The notes under the pieces: generated by a model
Told to the model about the DNA's origin: nothing
What the model saw: the letters and a program-made list of their open reading frames with translations, nothing else
Database searches by the model: none
Position numbers and translations under genes: made by a program
NCBI GenBank assembly: GCA_963743325.1
Contig: CAVUOZ010000005.1
Span: 744,001-808,000, forward strand
DNA from: DATFVA01 sp963743325
GTDB taxonomy: Bacteria; Bacteroidota; Ignavibacteria; Ignavibacteriales; Ignavibacteriaceae
Reading direction: 5' to 3'
Length of the DNA: 64,000 nucleotides
Shown: positions 44,335-53,102 of the stretch, one piece after another
How positions within the stretch are numbered: the first letter of the stretch is position 1
How the letters are laid out: the number at the start of each line of letters is the position of its first letter

Positions 44335-44926
44335 CTAAATAACTATGTAAAGAGGTATCCTTATCTTGAAGTCGATTCCCACATATTGTGTGGACTGAAA
44401 ATAATTATATGTCGCCATAACTTCCAGTAAAAACATTGAAATTCCAACTCCGCCGGTTACTCCTAAACGGGAATTATTTTCTACGAAATTGCTTCTCCCT
44501 GCACCTGTTTTCAAATTGATGCAGCACCTGTGTAAAATTATAAGCTGCTGAAAATTCAACTACGGGCATGAATAAAACTACATTCTCAAGAAGAGGAGTA
44601 AAGAAATATTTTACTCCGAGCTCAACAGGAAAAGAATTTATTGAGTAATTAGAGTAGTCGGATGATTGATAGAAAGTTTGGGAACCTGGAAACTGCTGAA
44701 ATCCTATTTTTGTAAAAAGAAAAAATGGAAGAAATTCATTGTCCGTATAATCCAGCTCTGCATCAAACCCGTAACCGAAGGATGACTGGTTTGAAAAAGA
44801 ACTAACAGGAAGCCTGGGACCGACACCGAAAACTAGAAATAGTCCGCGGGCTTTTTCAGAAGGTAGTCCTCCTGCAAGCAGGGGGATGGATGAAACTAAT
44901 ATTAAAACCAGTAAAAGTTTTTTCAT
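44335..44926 (-). pseudogene. Outer-membrane beta-barrel gene with frameshift
   Basis: The first frame, from 44926, gives a signal peptide (MKKLLLVLILVSSIPLLAGG) and a barrel-like protein up to FSAAYNFTQVLHQ, after which it loses the pattern and stops at 44474. The next frame continues it with INLKTGAGRSNFVENNSR and GVTGGVGISMFLLEVMATYN, ending IRIPLYIVI at 44335, a typical barrel end. One extra base near 44519-44526 explains the break and would restore about 196 residues. It is either a mutated gene or a sequence error. Family is unknown beyond outer-membrane barrel. Confidence 0.7.
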
Positions 44927-45082
44927 ACGAAAACCAATTTCAACATTAAAAATAAAAAATAATGTCTTCCTGCCAAATGGACTATAGTACCAAAATTTAC
45001 AATACTGTCAAAATAATCTTTAAATGAGCCATTTGTTTAAATATTCATCGTTTTATCCTCGAATGTAATGGTATTTGGGTTA

Positions 45083-45320
45083 AGGGGGATGTGTCCAAAG
45101 CGTATGTGAAACGTGTATGGAAATGGTTGAAGATTATTAGTTCAATTTATTCCGGATTGTAGGGTAAAATAATTGAATTATCATGGGTTATATCTGTACA
45201 AAACAATTGTTTTAGAAAGTTCCGGACAGCCGATGCAGTTATAAGAACAGCTTAAAGAAGCAGATTACTATAAAGCACTTTATAAATTGCCCGAATATAA
45301 GTCTTTTTGTTATTGTCTGA
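45083..45320 (+). repeat. Dispersed ~240-bp intergenic element, copy 2
   Basis: This copy lies in the 420-bp gap 44927-45346. It opens with 11-bp units (AGCGTATGTGA, AACGTGTATGG at 45099-45120), has the core ATTCCGGATTGTAGGGTAAA with AATTATCATGGGT (around 45148-45190), and ends with TTATAAATTGCCCGAATATA (around 45281-45300). Order and spacing match the copy at 16994-17240. The rest of the gap shows nothing further. Confidence 0.65.
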
Positions 45321-45346
45321 AAAAGTCAACTGAACAGCAATGAAAA

Positions 45347-46786
45347 TTAACTTCCTTCCGATAATTTTACCAGTCTCGCTTCCATTTCCAGACATTCCTT
45401 CTTTAAGAAATTGTACAGCTCATCTATATGTTTTAGGCGTGTGCGGAAATTTACAGGGTTTATTCTAAAGAAAATTTTGCCTTTTAAGACTGTTGTCGAA
45501 ATCCAGAATCGGCCTGATTGCTCAGCCCGTCTTGAGACTTCATTGTGCAGCAATTCGATTTCTGAAAGCGGGAGTTTATCTGAATCAAATCTTATGCATA
45601 TGGCTGACATCGGAGGGCTGACGGCTGGACGAAAAATTCTATCTTCTTTGCAGAGTTTATATAAATGTTCGGCCTGGTCTATGTTTGAATCAATCCACCG
45701 GGCTATTTGTCTGGTTCCGTACCTTTTGAAGCTCATCCAGACTTTAAGACTCCGGAAACGCCGGCTCTGCTCAAAACTATGAACAAAATACTGAAACCGT
45801 TCACTATCAATGTTATCTTTCAGATAACTTGGCTGAATCCCAAACGAAAGGGTCAGCTGCCTTTTATCTTTGACCAGGATACTGCCTGCATCTAGAGGGG
45901 CATAAAACCATTTATGCGGATCAATAGTAATTGAGTCTGCTGTTTCAATACCCGATAACAAATTTGTTCTTTTCTCAGATAACAGGACTCCACCGCCATA
46001 AGCAGCATCAATATGGAACCATGCTCCGTATTTGTTAGCTATCTTGCGTAAAGCGTGCAGCGGGTCTACGGAACCAGTATTAGTAGTTCCGGCAATCCCA
46101 ATAATGCATGCCGGGACAAAATTATTCTTTTTATCTTCTTTTATTTCTCTTTCCAGGGCATCGAGATCAATTTTGAATTCTTCGTCAGTTGGGATTACTC
46201 TAAGGGAATTTCTGCCGAATCCGACTGCATCAACAGCTTTATCTATTGAGACATGTCTTTCTTCGGAAACATATATTCTGTGCTCGAATATGGCACCCTG
46301 GTGCTGTGCCCTGTTGCCGGAGGACCAATCCCGGGCAAGTTTCATGGCGATAAAGTTTGCCATCATTCCTCCGCTGGTGAGGTTTCCGCCTGCATTAGCC
46401 GGAAGCCCGGCAAGATCGCAAAGCCATCTGACAGTCCGTTTTTCCATTTCAACAGCGGAAGGTCCGATTGAATAAGCACCGAGATTCTGATTGAGTGTGG
46501 AAGCAATAAAATCCCCCAGAATACCAATTGGTGTAGGGGTTGGTGTAATCAAACCGAAGTAGCCGGGGTGATTTACATTAGTGGTATAGGGGAATAATTT
46601 TTCCTGGAGCTCTTTTATTATGGCGTCGGAGTTAATACCTTCCTCAGGGAGAGGTTCATCAAATAATTTTTCTATTACTTTAGGGTCTGTATCCTTTAAC
46701 AGAGGATGATCTTCAATCTCATTCAGGTAATCTGAAAGTAAATCTACAAGTTTATGACCTGTTTCTCTGAATTCAGATATATTCAT
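45347..46786 (-). CDS. PLP-dependent group II amino acid decarboxylase family
   Basis: A 479-residue protein of the aromatic-L-amino-acid/glutamate decarboxylase group. The PLP lysine is K292 in SITIDPHKWFYAPLD; upstream lie HPGYFGLITPTPTPIGILGD, NLTSGGMMANFIAMKLARD and FHIDAAYGGG, all typical. Such enzymes decarboxylate tyrosine, DOPA, tryptophan, glutamate or 2,4-diaminobutyrate; the sequence does not settle which. It stands alone between a repeat element and the two-component operon. Confidence 0.9.
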   Translation of the reverse strand: MNISEFRETGHKLVDLLSDYLNEIEDHPLLKDTDPKVIEKLFDEPLPEEGINSDAIIKELQEKLFPYTTNVNHPGYFGLITPTPTPIGILGDFIASTLNQNLGAYSIGPSAVEMEKRTVRWLCDLAGLPANAGGNLTSGGMMANFIAMKLARDWSSGNRAQHQGAIFEHRIYVSEERHVSIDKAVDAVGFGRNSLRVIPTDEEFKIDLDALEREIKEDKKNNFVPACIIGIAGTTNTGSVDPLHALRKIANKYGAWFHIDAAYGGGVLLSEKRTNLLSGIETADSITIDPHKWFYAPLDAGSILVKDKRQLTLSFGIQPSYLKDNIDSERFQYFVHSFEQSRRFRSLKVWMSFKRYGTRQIARWIDSNIDQAEHLYKLCKEDRIFRPAVSPPMSAICIRFDSDKLPLSEIELLHNEVSRRAEQSGRFWISTTVLKGKIFFRINPVNFRTRLKHIDELYNFLKKECLEMEARLVKLSEGS

Positions 46787-46898
46787 AAAAAATCCTTAAG
46801 CATTTAAATGGATTGCATTATAATAATAATCTTGTAATATAAAAAAAGGAGAGAAAAAAACAGGTTATATTCAACCGGGTTATCATAACCCGGTCTGC

Positions 46899-47489
46899 TT
46901 AATCTGTTTCCCGGGGTTCCATCTGTATACCTATTACAGGACTATTCTTCTCATTATAAATAGTGAAAAATACAGCGATAAAAATTTCAAAAGCAGTGGT
47001 TATATAGAAAAATAAATATCCTGCTATTGAAAAGTAAGTCGCAGCAAACTTAAAGATTATCGAAGCTTCGTATAGAACCAGTACCAGGTTAAAAATAACA
47101 ATTTTACTTTCTTCAGAAATGATTACAACAAATTCCTTTAAGAAATAAATCAGGATAATAAAATGAATTACAAATGTGAAAACCCTGATTTCCAGGTTAT
47201 TGAGATAGAAGTTCACAATAATGATGAATGCTAACAGAAGGTAAAGAAATTTTTTCCTTACCAGAACTATGAGAAGCATAGTGCTGATAAATGCATAATA
47301 TGTGGTTGAATCTGTGGGATAAAACCAATCTATAATTGTGAAGATCGGGTCGCTGAGTGCCAAAACCAGAAAATATAAAAAATATTTGCAACCTTTTTGT
47401 CTGAAAGGAGGCAGCAGCCAGGCAGCAATATTCAGATAAAAAATAATTTTAGGTATAATCATATTTATGCTGAGCACCAGGGCGGACAA
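46899..47489 (-). CDS. Multi-span membrane protein, unknown, in two-component operon
   Basis: A 196-residue, highly hydrophobic protein with about six spans and a short charged tail (NEKNSPVIGIQMEPRETD). No family is recognised. The start given is a TTG with GGAG about 11 bases upstream, which overlaps the upstream 127-residue gene by 25 bases; an ATG at 47462, just after that gene's stop, is the alternative. It is the last gene of the five-gene minus-strand group. A role as a membrane output of the two-component system is possible only by position. Confidence 0.6.
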   Translation of the reverse strand: MSALVLSINMIIPKIIFYLNIAAWLLPPFRQKGCKYFLYFLVLALSDPIFTIIDWFYPTDSTTYYAFISTMLLIVLVRKKFLYLLLAFIIIVNFYLNNLEIRVFTFVIHFIILIYFLKEFVVIISEESKIVIFNLVLVLYEASIIFKFAATYFSIAGYLFFYITTAFEIFIAVFFTIYNEKNSPVIGIQMEPRETD

Positions 47490-47848
47490 AGTGATCCAAA
47501 CTCCAGTGTATAATCTCCATTTGTGATTGTAAGAGTGTCTGCCCGCTGTTCTATAGAATTATTATCAGCGCCTCCGGATTGAATAAGTTCAAGCACTTTG
47601 GCCTTCGAATATACTTTAAAAACAGAATCTGAGGGAACCACAAACCATTCCGGGTACAAAGTTTTTTTGTTATCTCCAAGAATAATGAGTTTTTCATTTA
47701 TAAATTGGAACATAAGAAGATTCTGAGTCTTTGAAGCAAATGACTGTAACTGATCGGAGGACATTAATACGGAAAATGATGCCGTACCAAAATCCTCGTT
47801 AGCTGTTTCTTTAGGAATGATATCTCCTGCAGAGAAATTTTCTGCCAT
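47465..47848 (-). CDS. Hypothetical 127-residue soluble protein
   Basis: A soluble protein with no signal peptide or known domain. It has a region of alternating hydrophobic residues (FQFINEKLIILGDNKKTLYP) and a C-terminus rich in cysteine and proline (GSLCPPWCSA). It lies 52 bases after the response regulator and overlaps the membrane protein gene. Function unknown. The CxxxxC pair near the end could bind metal or form a disulfide. Confidence 0.55.
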   Translation of the reverse strand: MAENFSAGDIIPKETANEDFGTASFSVLMSSDQLQSFASKTQNLLMFQFINEKLIILGDNKKTLYPEWFVVPSDSVFKVYSKAKVLELIQSGGADNNSIEQRADTLTITNGDYTLEFGSLCPPWCSA

Positions 47849-47900
47849 AAGTTTTCCCTGATTTTATTTCACAATTTATTAAAAAACTTTGTTTTTTAGA

Positions 47901-48587
47901 TTATTCTGTACTTCTGAGTCTTACCCCGGCTGCCGTTGAAAAATCTATAGAGTACCTGATTAGTTCAGGCAGAGAGTTAAGATTTAATTTCTGCATAATG
48001 TTTAGTCTGTGGCTATCCACGGTTCTTTTCGCGATATTTAATTTATCCGCAATTTCATTACTCGTTAATCCTTCGCTAATAAGGAGTAAAACTTCTTTCT
48101 CCTTTTCAGTTAACCTTGTCGGCTGCACAAATACAGATGGCTCTGTAAAACTCTCATATTTTTTGACTATTTCCTTAATATCGCTTTCAGAATATATATC
48201 CCCGAAATAGTCTTTCCCGCTCATTACAGTTTGGATTGCCTTAACGAGTTCGCTCTTAAGGATATTTTTATTTATCAGACCATTGCCGCCTGATTTTATA
48301 GAATGATAGATATAATCAGCGCCTTCGTGCATAGACAGGAACAATATTTTTACTATTTCATCCCTGGCTCTTATTTCTTTAGCTGCTTCCAGCCCTGTCT
48401 TTTCAGGCATTGAAATGTCAATCAGGAGTAAATCCGGATTTAATCCATCATATAATTTTATAAGATCTTTTCCATTCGCAGCTTCCCCGATTATTTCTAT
48501 GTCCTCTTCATCCTCAATAAGGCTTATTATGCCGCTTCTGAAAAGTTTATGATCATCCGCAATGAGTATACTTATTTTCTTTCCCAT
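47901..48587 (-). CDS. NarL/FixJ-family response regulator
   Basis: A 228-residue DNA-binding response regulator. The receiver domain has D11, D12 and the phosphoryl acceptor D57 (LLLIDISMPEKTG); a LuxR-type helix-turn-helix follows (LTEKEKEVLLLISEGLTSNE, then AKRTVDSHRLNIMQKLNL). Its ATG directly follows the stop of the histidine kinase gene (no gap), so it is the partner of that kinase. Its targets are unknown; the small downstream genes are in the same operon. Confidence 0.9.
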   Translation of the reverse strand: MGKKISILIADDHKLFRSGIISLIEDEEDIEIIGEAANGKDLIKLYDGLNPDLLLIDISMPEKTGLEAAKEIRARDEIVKILFLSMHEGADYIYHSIKSGGNGLINKNILKSELVKAIQTVMSGKDYFGDIYSESDIKEIVKKYESFTEPSVFVQPTRLTEKEKEVLLLISEGLTSNEIADKLNIAKRTVDSHRLNIMQKLNLNSLPELIRYSIDFSTAAGVRLRSTE

Positions 48588-49733
48588 TTAATTTCCCTTT
48601 ATTGGAATAGTTGCCATTACCACCGTTCCTTCACCAGGTGTAGAGTCTATTTTGATTTCGCCCCCGAAACTTTCCACACGTTCTTTCATATTCAGCAATC
48701 CGAATCCCCCCAGATCCTGCTGATTAATAACTGAGTTTAAATCAAACCCGGCACCATTATCGGAAACAATCAGCCTTAAATTATTGAGATTATCCTGGAC
48801 GATCAGATTAAACTCATCGGCATGTGAATGTTTCATAATGTTGTTAAGTGTTTCCTGTGCAAGTCTAAACATGAAAAGTTCAATTTTCTTATCTAATCTG
48901 TCATTCAGATTATGGATATTCAGCGAACCTTTAATGCCGCTCTGTTCAGAAACTAAATGAACCAGAGAAGTAATTGCCGGGCCCAGACCAAGTTCATCAA
49001 GTATTTTGGGTCTAAGGTTGTAAATAATAGTCTTCAATTCTTTTATTGTTTCTTGCAGTACATTATCAAGTTCGGTTATTTCGTTATCACCGGATACATT
49101 ACTAAGCTTTTGTTCAAGTTTTTGTATGCGCAATTTAATTAATAATAGTCCCTGTCCTATACTGTCGTGCAATTCAGACGCGATTCTGTTCCTTTCTTCT
49201 TCTATCTGCTCCTGGAGATAATTCCCCAGTTTTTTTAAGCGGTCTTCCAGAATCTTCCTCTTAGTAATATCACGGAAGTAGACCTGAGCAATTTGCAGGT
49301 TTGAATTGCCGACAAAGAGCACGGTATAATGATTATCAAATAATTTGATACTATTAGAGAATTTATTATCTGAATTGATGCCCTTTTTTATCTCATTGAT
49401 AGAAAGAAAAGGCAGAATTGTCAGAATATTTACCGGCTCGGCATTCAAGAAGAAAAGATTTTTTGCAGCCTGGTTGCTTAAAAGGATATTGCCTTCATAA
49501 TCAATCCTTATTATCGGATCGGGATCAAGTTCTGCAAAAAGCGCCATAAGCCTGCTATTTTTTAATTCTATCTCGTGTTTTTCATCCTGATGCTTTTTAT
49601 TGAGCGGCAGGATAATGTACTTTGAAATAAAATAAACCAAAACTGCAACCAGTACTACGAAAAGTAGAGAGAAGAGTATGGGGTTATTTGGAGAAAGGAA
49701 GTATTTCAGATATTCATGTAATTCTTCCTTCAT
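48588..49733 (-). CDS. Membrane-bound sensor histidine kinase (HisKA_3)
   Basis: A 381-residue kinase with one N-terminal span (about 16-38), a PAS-like sensor (about 62-160, closing with FRDITKRK), a coiled region, the HisKA_3 motif with H189 in ELHDSIGQGLLLIK, and a NarX-type ATPase domain ending NGAGFDLNS and GGFGLLNMKERVESFGG. The short extracytoplasmic part suggests sensing inside the cell through PAS. The gene overlaps the upstream small gene by 20 bases and abuts the response regulator gene. Confidence 0.88.
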   Translation of the reverse strand: MKEELHEYLKYFLSPNNPILFSLLFVVLVAVLVYFISKYIILPLNKKHQDEKHEIELKNSRLMALFAELDPDPIIRIDYEGNILLSNQAAKNLFFLNAEPVNILTILPFLSINEIKKGINSDNKFSNSIKLFDNHYTVLFVGNSNLQIAQVYFRDITKRKILEDRLKKLGNYLQEQIEEERNRIASELHDSIGQGLLLIKLRIQKLEQKLSNVSGDNEITELDNVLQETIKELKTIIYNLRPKILDELGLGPAITSLVHLVSEQSGIKGSLNIHNLNDRLDKKIELFMFRLAQETLNNIMKHSHADEFNLIVQDNLNNLRLIVSDNGAGFDLNSVINQQDLGGFGLLNMKERVESFGGEIKIDSTPGEGTVVMATIPIKGN

Positions 49734-49980
49734 GGTAATTCAGCACCCCGAAATACAGCTTCTCGCTGAGTTCCTGCAGTGATCTTTGCCTATGAAGAGG
49801 TCTATAATCATCTTTATTGAAGGAGTCTATTGCAGTAAAAATAAATTCATCTGAGATTCTTGGGAAATATTCCTGAACCTTCTTCTTAAAATAGTATTTA
49901 TCCTGATACTCCTCAATATTGAACAAATTTTCTTCAATTATTGTTCTGATTACAATATGAAAGTCCTTGAAAGAAATCAA
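49714..49980 (-). CDS. Small hypothetical protein leading the two-component operon
   Basis: An 88-residue soluble, charged protein beginning MISFKDFHIVIRTIIEENLF, mostly helical by appearance, with no known domain. The only start available is TTG at 49980, with no good ribosome site. It overlaps the histidine kinase by 20 bases, which supports translation coupling. It could be a small modulator of the kinase; the evidence is position only. Confidence 0.45.
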   Translation of the reverse strand: MISFKDFHIVIRTIIEENLFNIEEYQDKYYFKKKVQEYFPRISDEFIFTAIDSFNKDDYRPLHRQRSLQELSEKLYFGVLNYHEGRIT

Positions 49981-50099
49981 TTTTTTTTAGATGGAATATA
50001 ACATGAGAATTCTGTCTGCGAATCAGTATAAATACGTAGATAAAAAATTTATTACTGAAATTAAAAAATCAGTAGTTATACGGATGTATTCACTTTTCT

Positions 50100-50217
50100 T
50101 ATTCTTTATCTTTAACATCAGGAAGTGATGTCTTATGGGGTAGGATGAACTTCTTAATTACTTTATAGTTCTACAACACACTCTCTTCGTGCCCCTGCAC
50201 CATAGCAGGGGCTTTTT
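50100..50217 (+). ncRNA. Candidate small RNA A with pseudoknot-like fold and intrinsic terminator
   Basis: A stem ACATCA/TGATGT (50115-50120 with 50126-50131) has loop GGAAG, which can pair in part with CTTCTT downstream (50151 on). Between them lies the motif GGGGTAGGA (50137-50145). A strong terminator ends the segment: GCCCCTGC-ACCATA-GCAGGGGC followed by TTTTTATT (50191-50217). The T-run is only on the plus strand, so transcription is rightward. No reading frame fits. The same motif and order recur in segment B downstream. No known RNA class is matched from memory. Confidence 0.4.
50191..50217 (+). terminator. Rho-independent terminator
   Basis: An 8-bp perfect stem, GCCCCTGC pairing with GCAGGGGC, encloses a six-base loop and is followed directly by TTTTTATT. 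There is no plus-strand gene upstream within 7 kb, so it must serve an unannotated transcript such as candidate RNA A. Confidence 0.85.
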
Positions 50218-50264
50218 ATTGGATTTTGGCGAAATTTTTTTTCTAAATATCCGTAATTATACTG

Positions 50265-50395
50265 ATGTGCTTCTCTAAAGAAGTAATTAGGTTTGCCTCG
50301 ACAGAAGATTATGACCCGAGGGGTAGGACAGTCTTCTGATTAAAATGGGAGATTTATCTCATTATAACTCCCGCTTAGCTGCGGGGGTTATTTTA
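50265..50395 (+). ncRNA. Candidate small RNA B with H-type pseudoknot and intrinsic terminator
   Basis: CCTCG (50296-50300) pairs with CGAGG (50317-50321). CAGAAGA in the loop (50302-50308) pairs perfectly with TCTTCTG downstream (50332-50338), which gives an H-type pseudoknot. The motif GGGGTAGGA (50320-50328) sits between the two stems, as in segment A. The segment ends with the hairpin AACTCCCGC/GCGGGGGTT and TATTTTATT (50366-50395). No coding frame is seen. It may be a tandem relative of RNA A; function unknown. Confidence 0.4.
50366..50395 (+). terminator. Hairpin terminator, possibly bidirectional
   Basis: AACTCCCGC pairs with GCGGGGGTT (one G-T pair) around the loop TTAGCT, followed by a T-rich run. 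It ends candidate RNA B rightward. It also lies just after the stop of the deacetylase gene on the minus strand, where the trailing bases are less U-rich, so it may serve both directions. Confidence 0.7.
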
Positions 50396-51835
50396 TTATT
50401 TAAGGAGAATCATCTTTTTAACGGCGGAATATTTACCAGCATTAATTCTATAAAAATATATCCCGCTTGGAAGATCGGCCCCGTCAAAATTTAAGCTGTG
50501 AGTTCCTTTGGCAAGATAATTTTGTTCTATGGTTTTTACTTCTTCTCCCAATGAATTATAAACTTTCAGAGTAACTACTCCATCCGCAGGAATAGAAAAA
50601 CTAATTGTTGTTTTCGGGTTAAAAGGGTTTGGATAATTCTGGTATAATATGAACTGACCGGGATTATCCGTTAAATCATTTATACCGGAAACCAGGCCTT
50701 TGTAAAGTAAAACATTTCCTCCATCAGGAATAACGGAAGTTTCAATTACATTATTATTTCCCGATATATAAGAGGAGGTATATTCATAAAAGGTGCCCTG
50801 AAAAACTGATACTGTTGACCAATCACCCGGGACAATTATATCTGCACTCAGCGGGAAATTGTAAATATTATTATTCAGAGTATCTGAAACATTAATCCTA
50901 ATACTTGTATCTGTAACAGACACAATATTGTACTCATAACAATCTCTTTCTTTCATATACCGGGTTATATCACCCACAGGGGCAACCCATAAATCACCGC
51001 TCTGTTCAGCATCTGCTACAAACTGGCAGGCAGAATCAAACCACTGAATTGAGATTGGCTGGTAAGATCCATCGGAAATTGCATTTGCTATCGAATCAAA
51101 CGGGATGACATCGTGCGCCTGCAGCAATCCCCATTTACCCTGAGAGATTGTTGTTTCAACATAATTAAAGAAATCCTGAAGTTCATCCAGATCATCATTT
51201 GGAGTATTTCGGGGCATATCGAAAATTATGACCCGGGAGCCAATAGTATACCAATCCTGTCCTGATAAAGAAGAATCCACAGGATCAACGGAAATTGCAC
51301 GGGCAGCTTCATAAAACTTACTTGTATAAAAAAGAACATCACTATCGTATTCTGAATAAGGATAAGCTAAATCGATACATTTTTTACCCGGAATCTTTTG
51401 TTCAATACTTTTCCGGGAATGATATAATTCATATATAAGAGTACCTTCAGTCAGCGAGTCTCCTACCGGAAGGTTCTGTAAATGCGGGTGTGTCACCGTA
51501 TGCGACCCGATTTCGTGCCCAGCGTTTGACATCTCAATAAACTCAGGCCAGGTACCATATCTCCAGTATGGCCCGTAGGGATCATCCAGGGGACCGGTAA
51601 TTACATAGAAAGTTCCCCTAAAACCGTACTGCTCAAAAATCGGGTACACATAATCATATTGAGACTGCAGGCAATCATCAAACGTAAAGCTGAATGCAGC
51701 TGTCTTATCATCTTTCCACTTCTTTACTAAAACATCCCCAATACTTTTTGAATTAGACTGAGGGAATGAAAATTCAGAAAATACTATAGTTAAAAGAAAT
51801 AATAAGGTTAATGACAGCTGTAATCGAAATTTCAT
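50396..51835 (-). CDS. Secreted polysaccharide deacetylase with type IX secretion sorting domain
   Basis: A 479-residue exported protein. A signal peptide (about 1-26) precedes a NodB-type carbohydrate deacetylase domain with FSFTFDDC (metal aspartate) and GSHTVTHPHL (metal histidines). A beta-rich middle follows. The last about 80 residues form a T9SS type A sorting domain: YQNYPNPFNPKTTISFSIP, KVYNSLGEEV and the end SAVKKMILLK. It removes acetyl or similar groups from a glycan outside the cell and is anchored or released by T9SS. The ATG at 51835 is favoured; an in-frame ATG four codons earlier would only add MFFF. Confidence 0.92.
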   Translation of the reverse strand: MKFRLQLSLTLLFLLTIVFSEFSFPQSNSKSIGDVLVKKWKDDKTAAFSFTFDDCLQSQYDYVYPIFEQYGFRGTFYVITGPLDDPYGPYWRYGTWPEFIEMSNAGHEIGSHTVTHPHLQNLPVGDSLTEGTLIYELYHSRKSIEQKIPGKKCIDLAYPYSEYDSDVLFYTSKFYEAARAISVDPVDSSLSGQDWYTIGSRVIIFDMPRNTPNDDLDELQDFFNYVETTISQGKWGLLQAHDVIPFDSIANAISDGSYQPISIQWFDSACQFVADAEQSGDLWVAPVGDITRYMKERDCYEYNIVSVTDTSIRINVSDTLNNNIYNFPLSADIIVPGDWSTVSVFQGTFYEYTSSYISGNNNVIETSVIPDGGNVLLYKGLVSGINDLTDNPGQFILYQNYPNPFNPKTTISFSIPADGVVTLKVYNSLGEEVKTIEQNYLAKGTHSLNFDGADLPSGIYFYRINAGKYSAVKKMILLK

Positions 51836-51968
51836 AAAAAAAAACATGAAAAATTTGGTAAATAATACTCTAATATAATTGATATAGATTAAAATTCAGT
51901 AAGTAAAATAAATCTCTTATTTTGCAGTGTGGAATATCAGAAATTAATTATATGGATTTCCGTAAAAA

Positions 51969-53102
51969 ATGAAATACTTATTATTACTCTTTTTAATTTC
52001 TCAGACGGTAAGAGCGCAGGAATTCAAAGAAATAACATTCAAAATTCAAGCAAATAATATACCGGATACTGCAAATGTCTATATAACGGGCAATACTAAG
52101 GAATTGGGCAACTGGCAGCCGGATAAGGTTTCTTTAATTAATACATCAGGCAATTATTGGGAAAAGTCTTTTTTATTACCGGCAGGGGAAAATATTGAAT
52201 ATAAATTTACGAGAGGCTCATGGAATACGGAAGCTGTTAAAGAAAAAGGGGATATTCCTGAGAACAGTAAGTTATTGGTAAAGAATGATACAACAATAGA
52301 TCAGGTAATAAATTATTGGAAGGATCAATTTACTTATAAATTAAAAGGACAGGTTACCGGAAGGGTCGATTATTACAGAAATGTAAAAGGTGATGGGATA
52401 CCCGCAAGGGACATCCTTGTATGGCTTCCCCCTGATTATGACACTCATATTAATGAAAGATATCCTGTTCTTTATATGCAGGACGGGCAAAATCTTTTTG
52501 ATCCGGTTACTTCTGCTTTCGGTGTTGACTTGCAGATTGATGAAACGACTGACAGCCTGATAAGAAGCGGGTATATGAATCCAATAATAATTGTGGGACT
52601 TGCAAACACAGACTGGAGATCCTCTGAATATTCGGATAATGATACAGGTTATGCTTATATGAAATTTGTTGTCGGTAAGATAAAACCATTTATCGACTCA
52701 ACATATAGAACCATACCCAATCCCGGGAATACTGCCGTCGGAGGTTCATCTCTTGGAGGTTTGATATCATTTATGCTTGCATGGAATTACCCGGATGTTT
52801 TTTCTAAGACATTATGTATTTCTCCCGCGCTAAAAGTCTATAAAATAGACTATGTTAAATATGTTAATGGGTATAGTGGCACTCATAAGCAATTAAAGTT
52901 CTATTTTGATGCAGGAATTAATTCGCTGGATTCACTCCTGATTCCCGGTACCAAACAAATGATTAGCGCTCTAGAAAAACAGGGCTATAAAGAAGGTAAG
53001 GATATTTTATGGTATCTCGATAAAGAAGGAGCGCATAATGAGGCTTCCTGGGCTAAAAGATTCTGGCGTCCTCTGTTGTTCTTCTTCGGGAGAAACGATT
53101 GA
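51969..53102 (+). CDS. Exported esterase with N-terminal starch-binding-like domain (esterase D family)
   Basis: A 377-residue protein with a signal peptide (1-16, ending RAQ). A CBM20-like beta domain follows (about 18-110: YITGNTKELGNWQPDKV and FLLPAGENIEYKFTRGSW). An alpha/beta-hydrolase of the esterase D/enterochelin esterase type makes up the rest (about 120-377) with VLYMQDGQNLFDP and the nucleophile serine in AVGGSSLGGLISF; a late histidine in KEGAHNEASW completes the triad. It likely hydrolyses esters on carbohydrate or siderophore substrates outside the cytoplasm. Its stop directly abuts that of the convergent M15 peptidase gene. Confidence 0.88.
   Translation: MKYLLLLFLISQTVRAQEFKEITFKIQANNIPDTANVYITGNTKELGNWQPDKVSLINTSGNYWEKSFLLPAGENIEYKFTRGSWNTEAVKEKGDIPENSKLLVKNDTTIDQVINYWKDQFTYKLKGQVTGRVDYYRNVKGDGIPARDILVWLPPDYDTHINERYPVLYMQDGQNLFDPVTSAFGVDLQIDETTDSLIRSGYMNPIIIVGLANTDWRSSEYSDNDTGYAYMKFVVGKIKPFIDSTYRTIPNPGNTAVGGSSLGGLISFMLAWNYPDVFSKTLCISPALKVYKIDYVKYVNGYSGTHKQLKFYFDAGINSLDSLLIPGTKQMISALEKQGYKEGKDILWYLDKEGAHNEASWAKRFWRPLLFFFGRND

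Noticed and set aside
46032..46475. A 147-codon plus-strand frame
   Set aside because: It is antisense to the PLP decarboxylase gene, whose motifs are intact; the frame has no ribosome site or homology.
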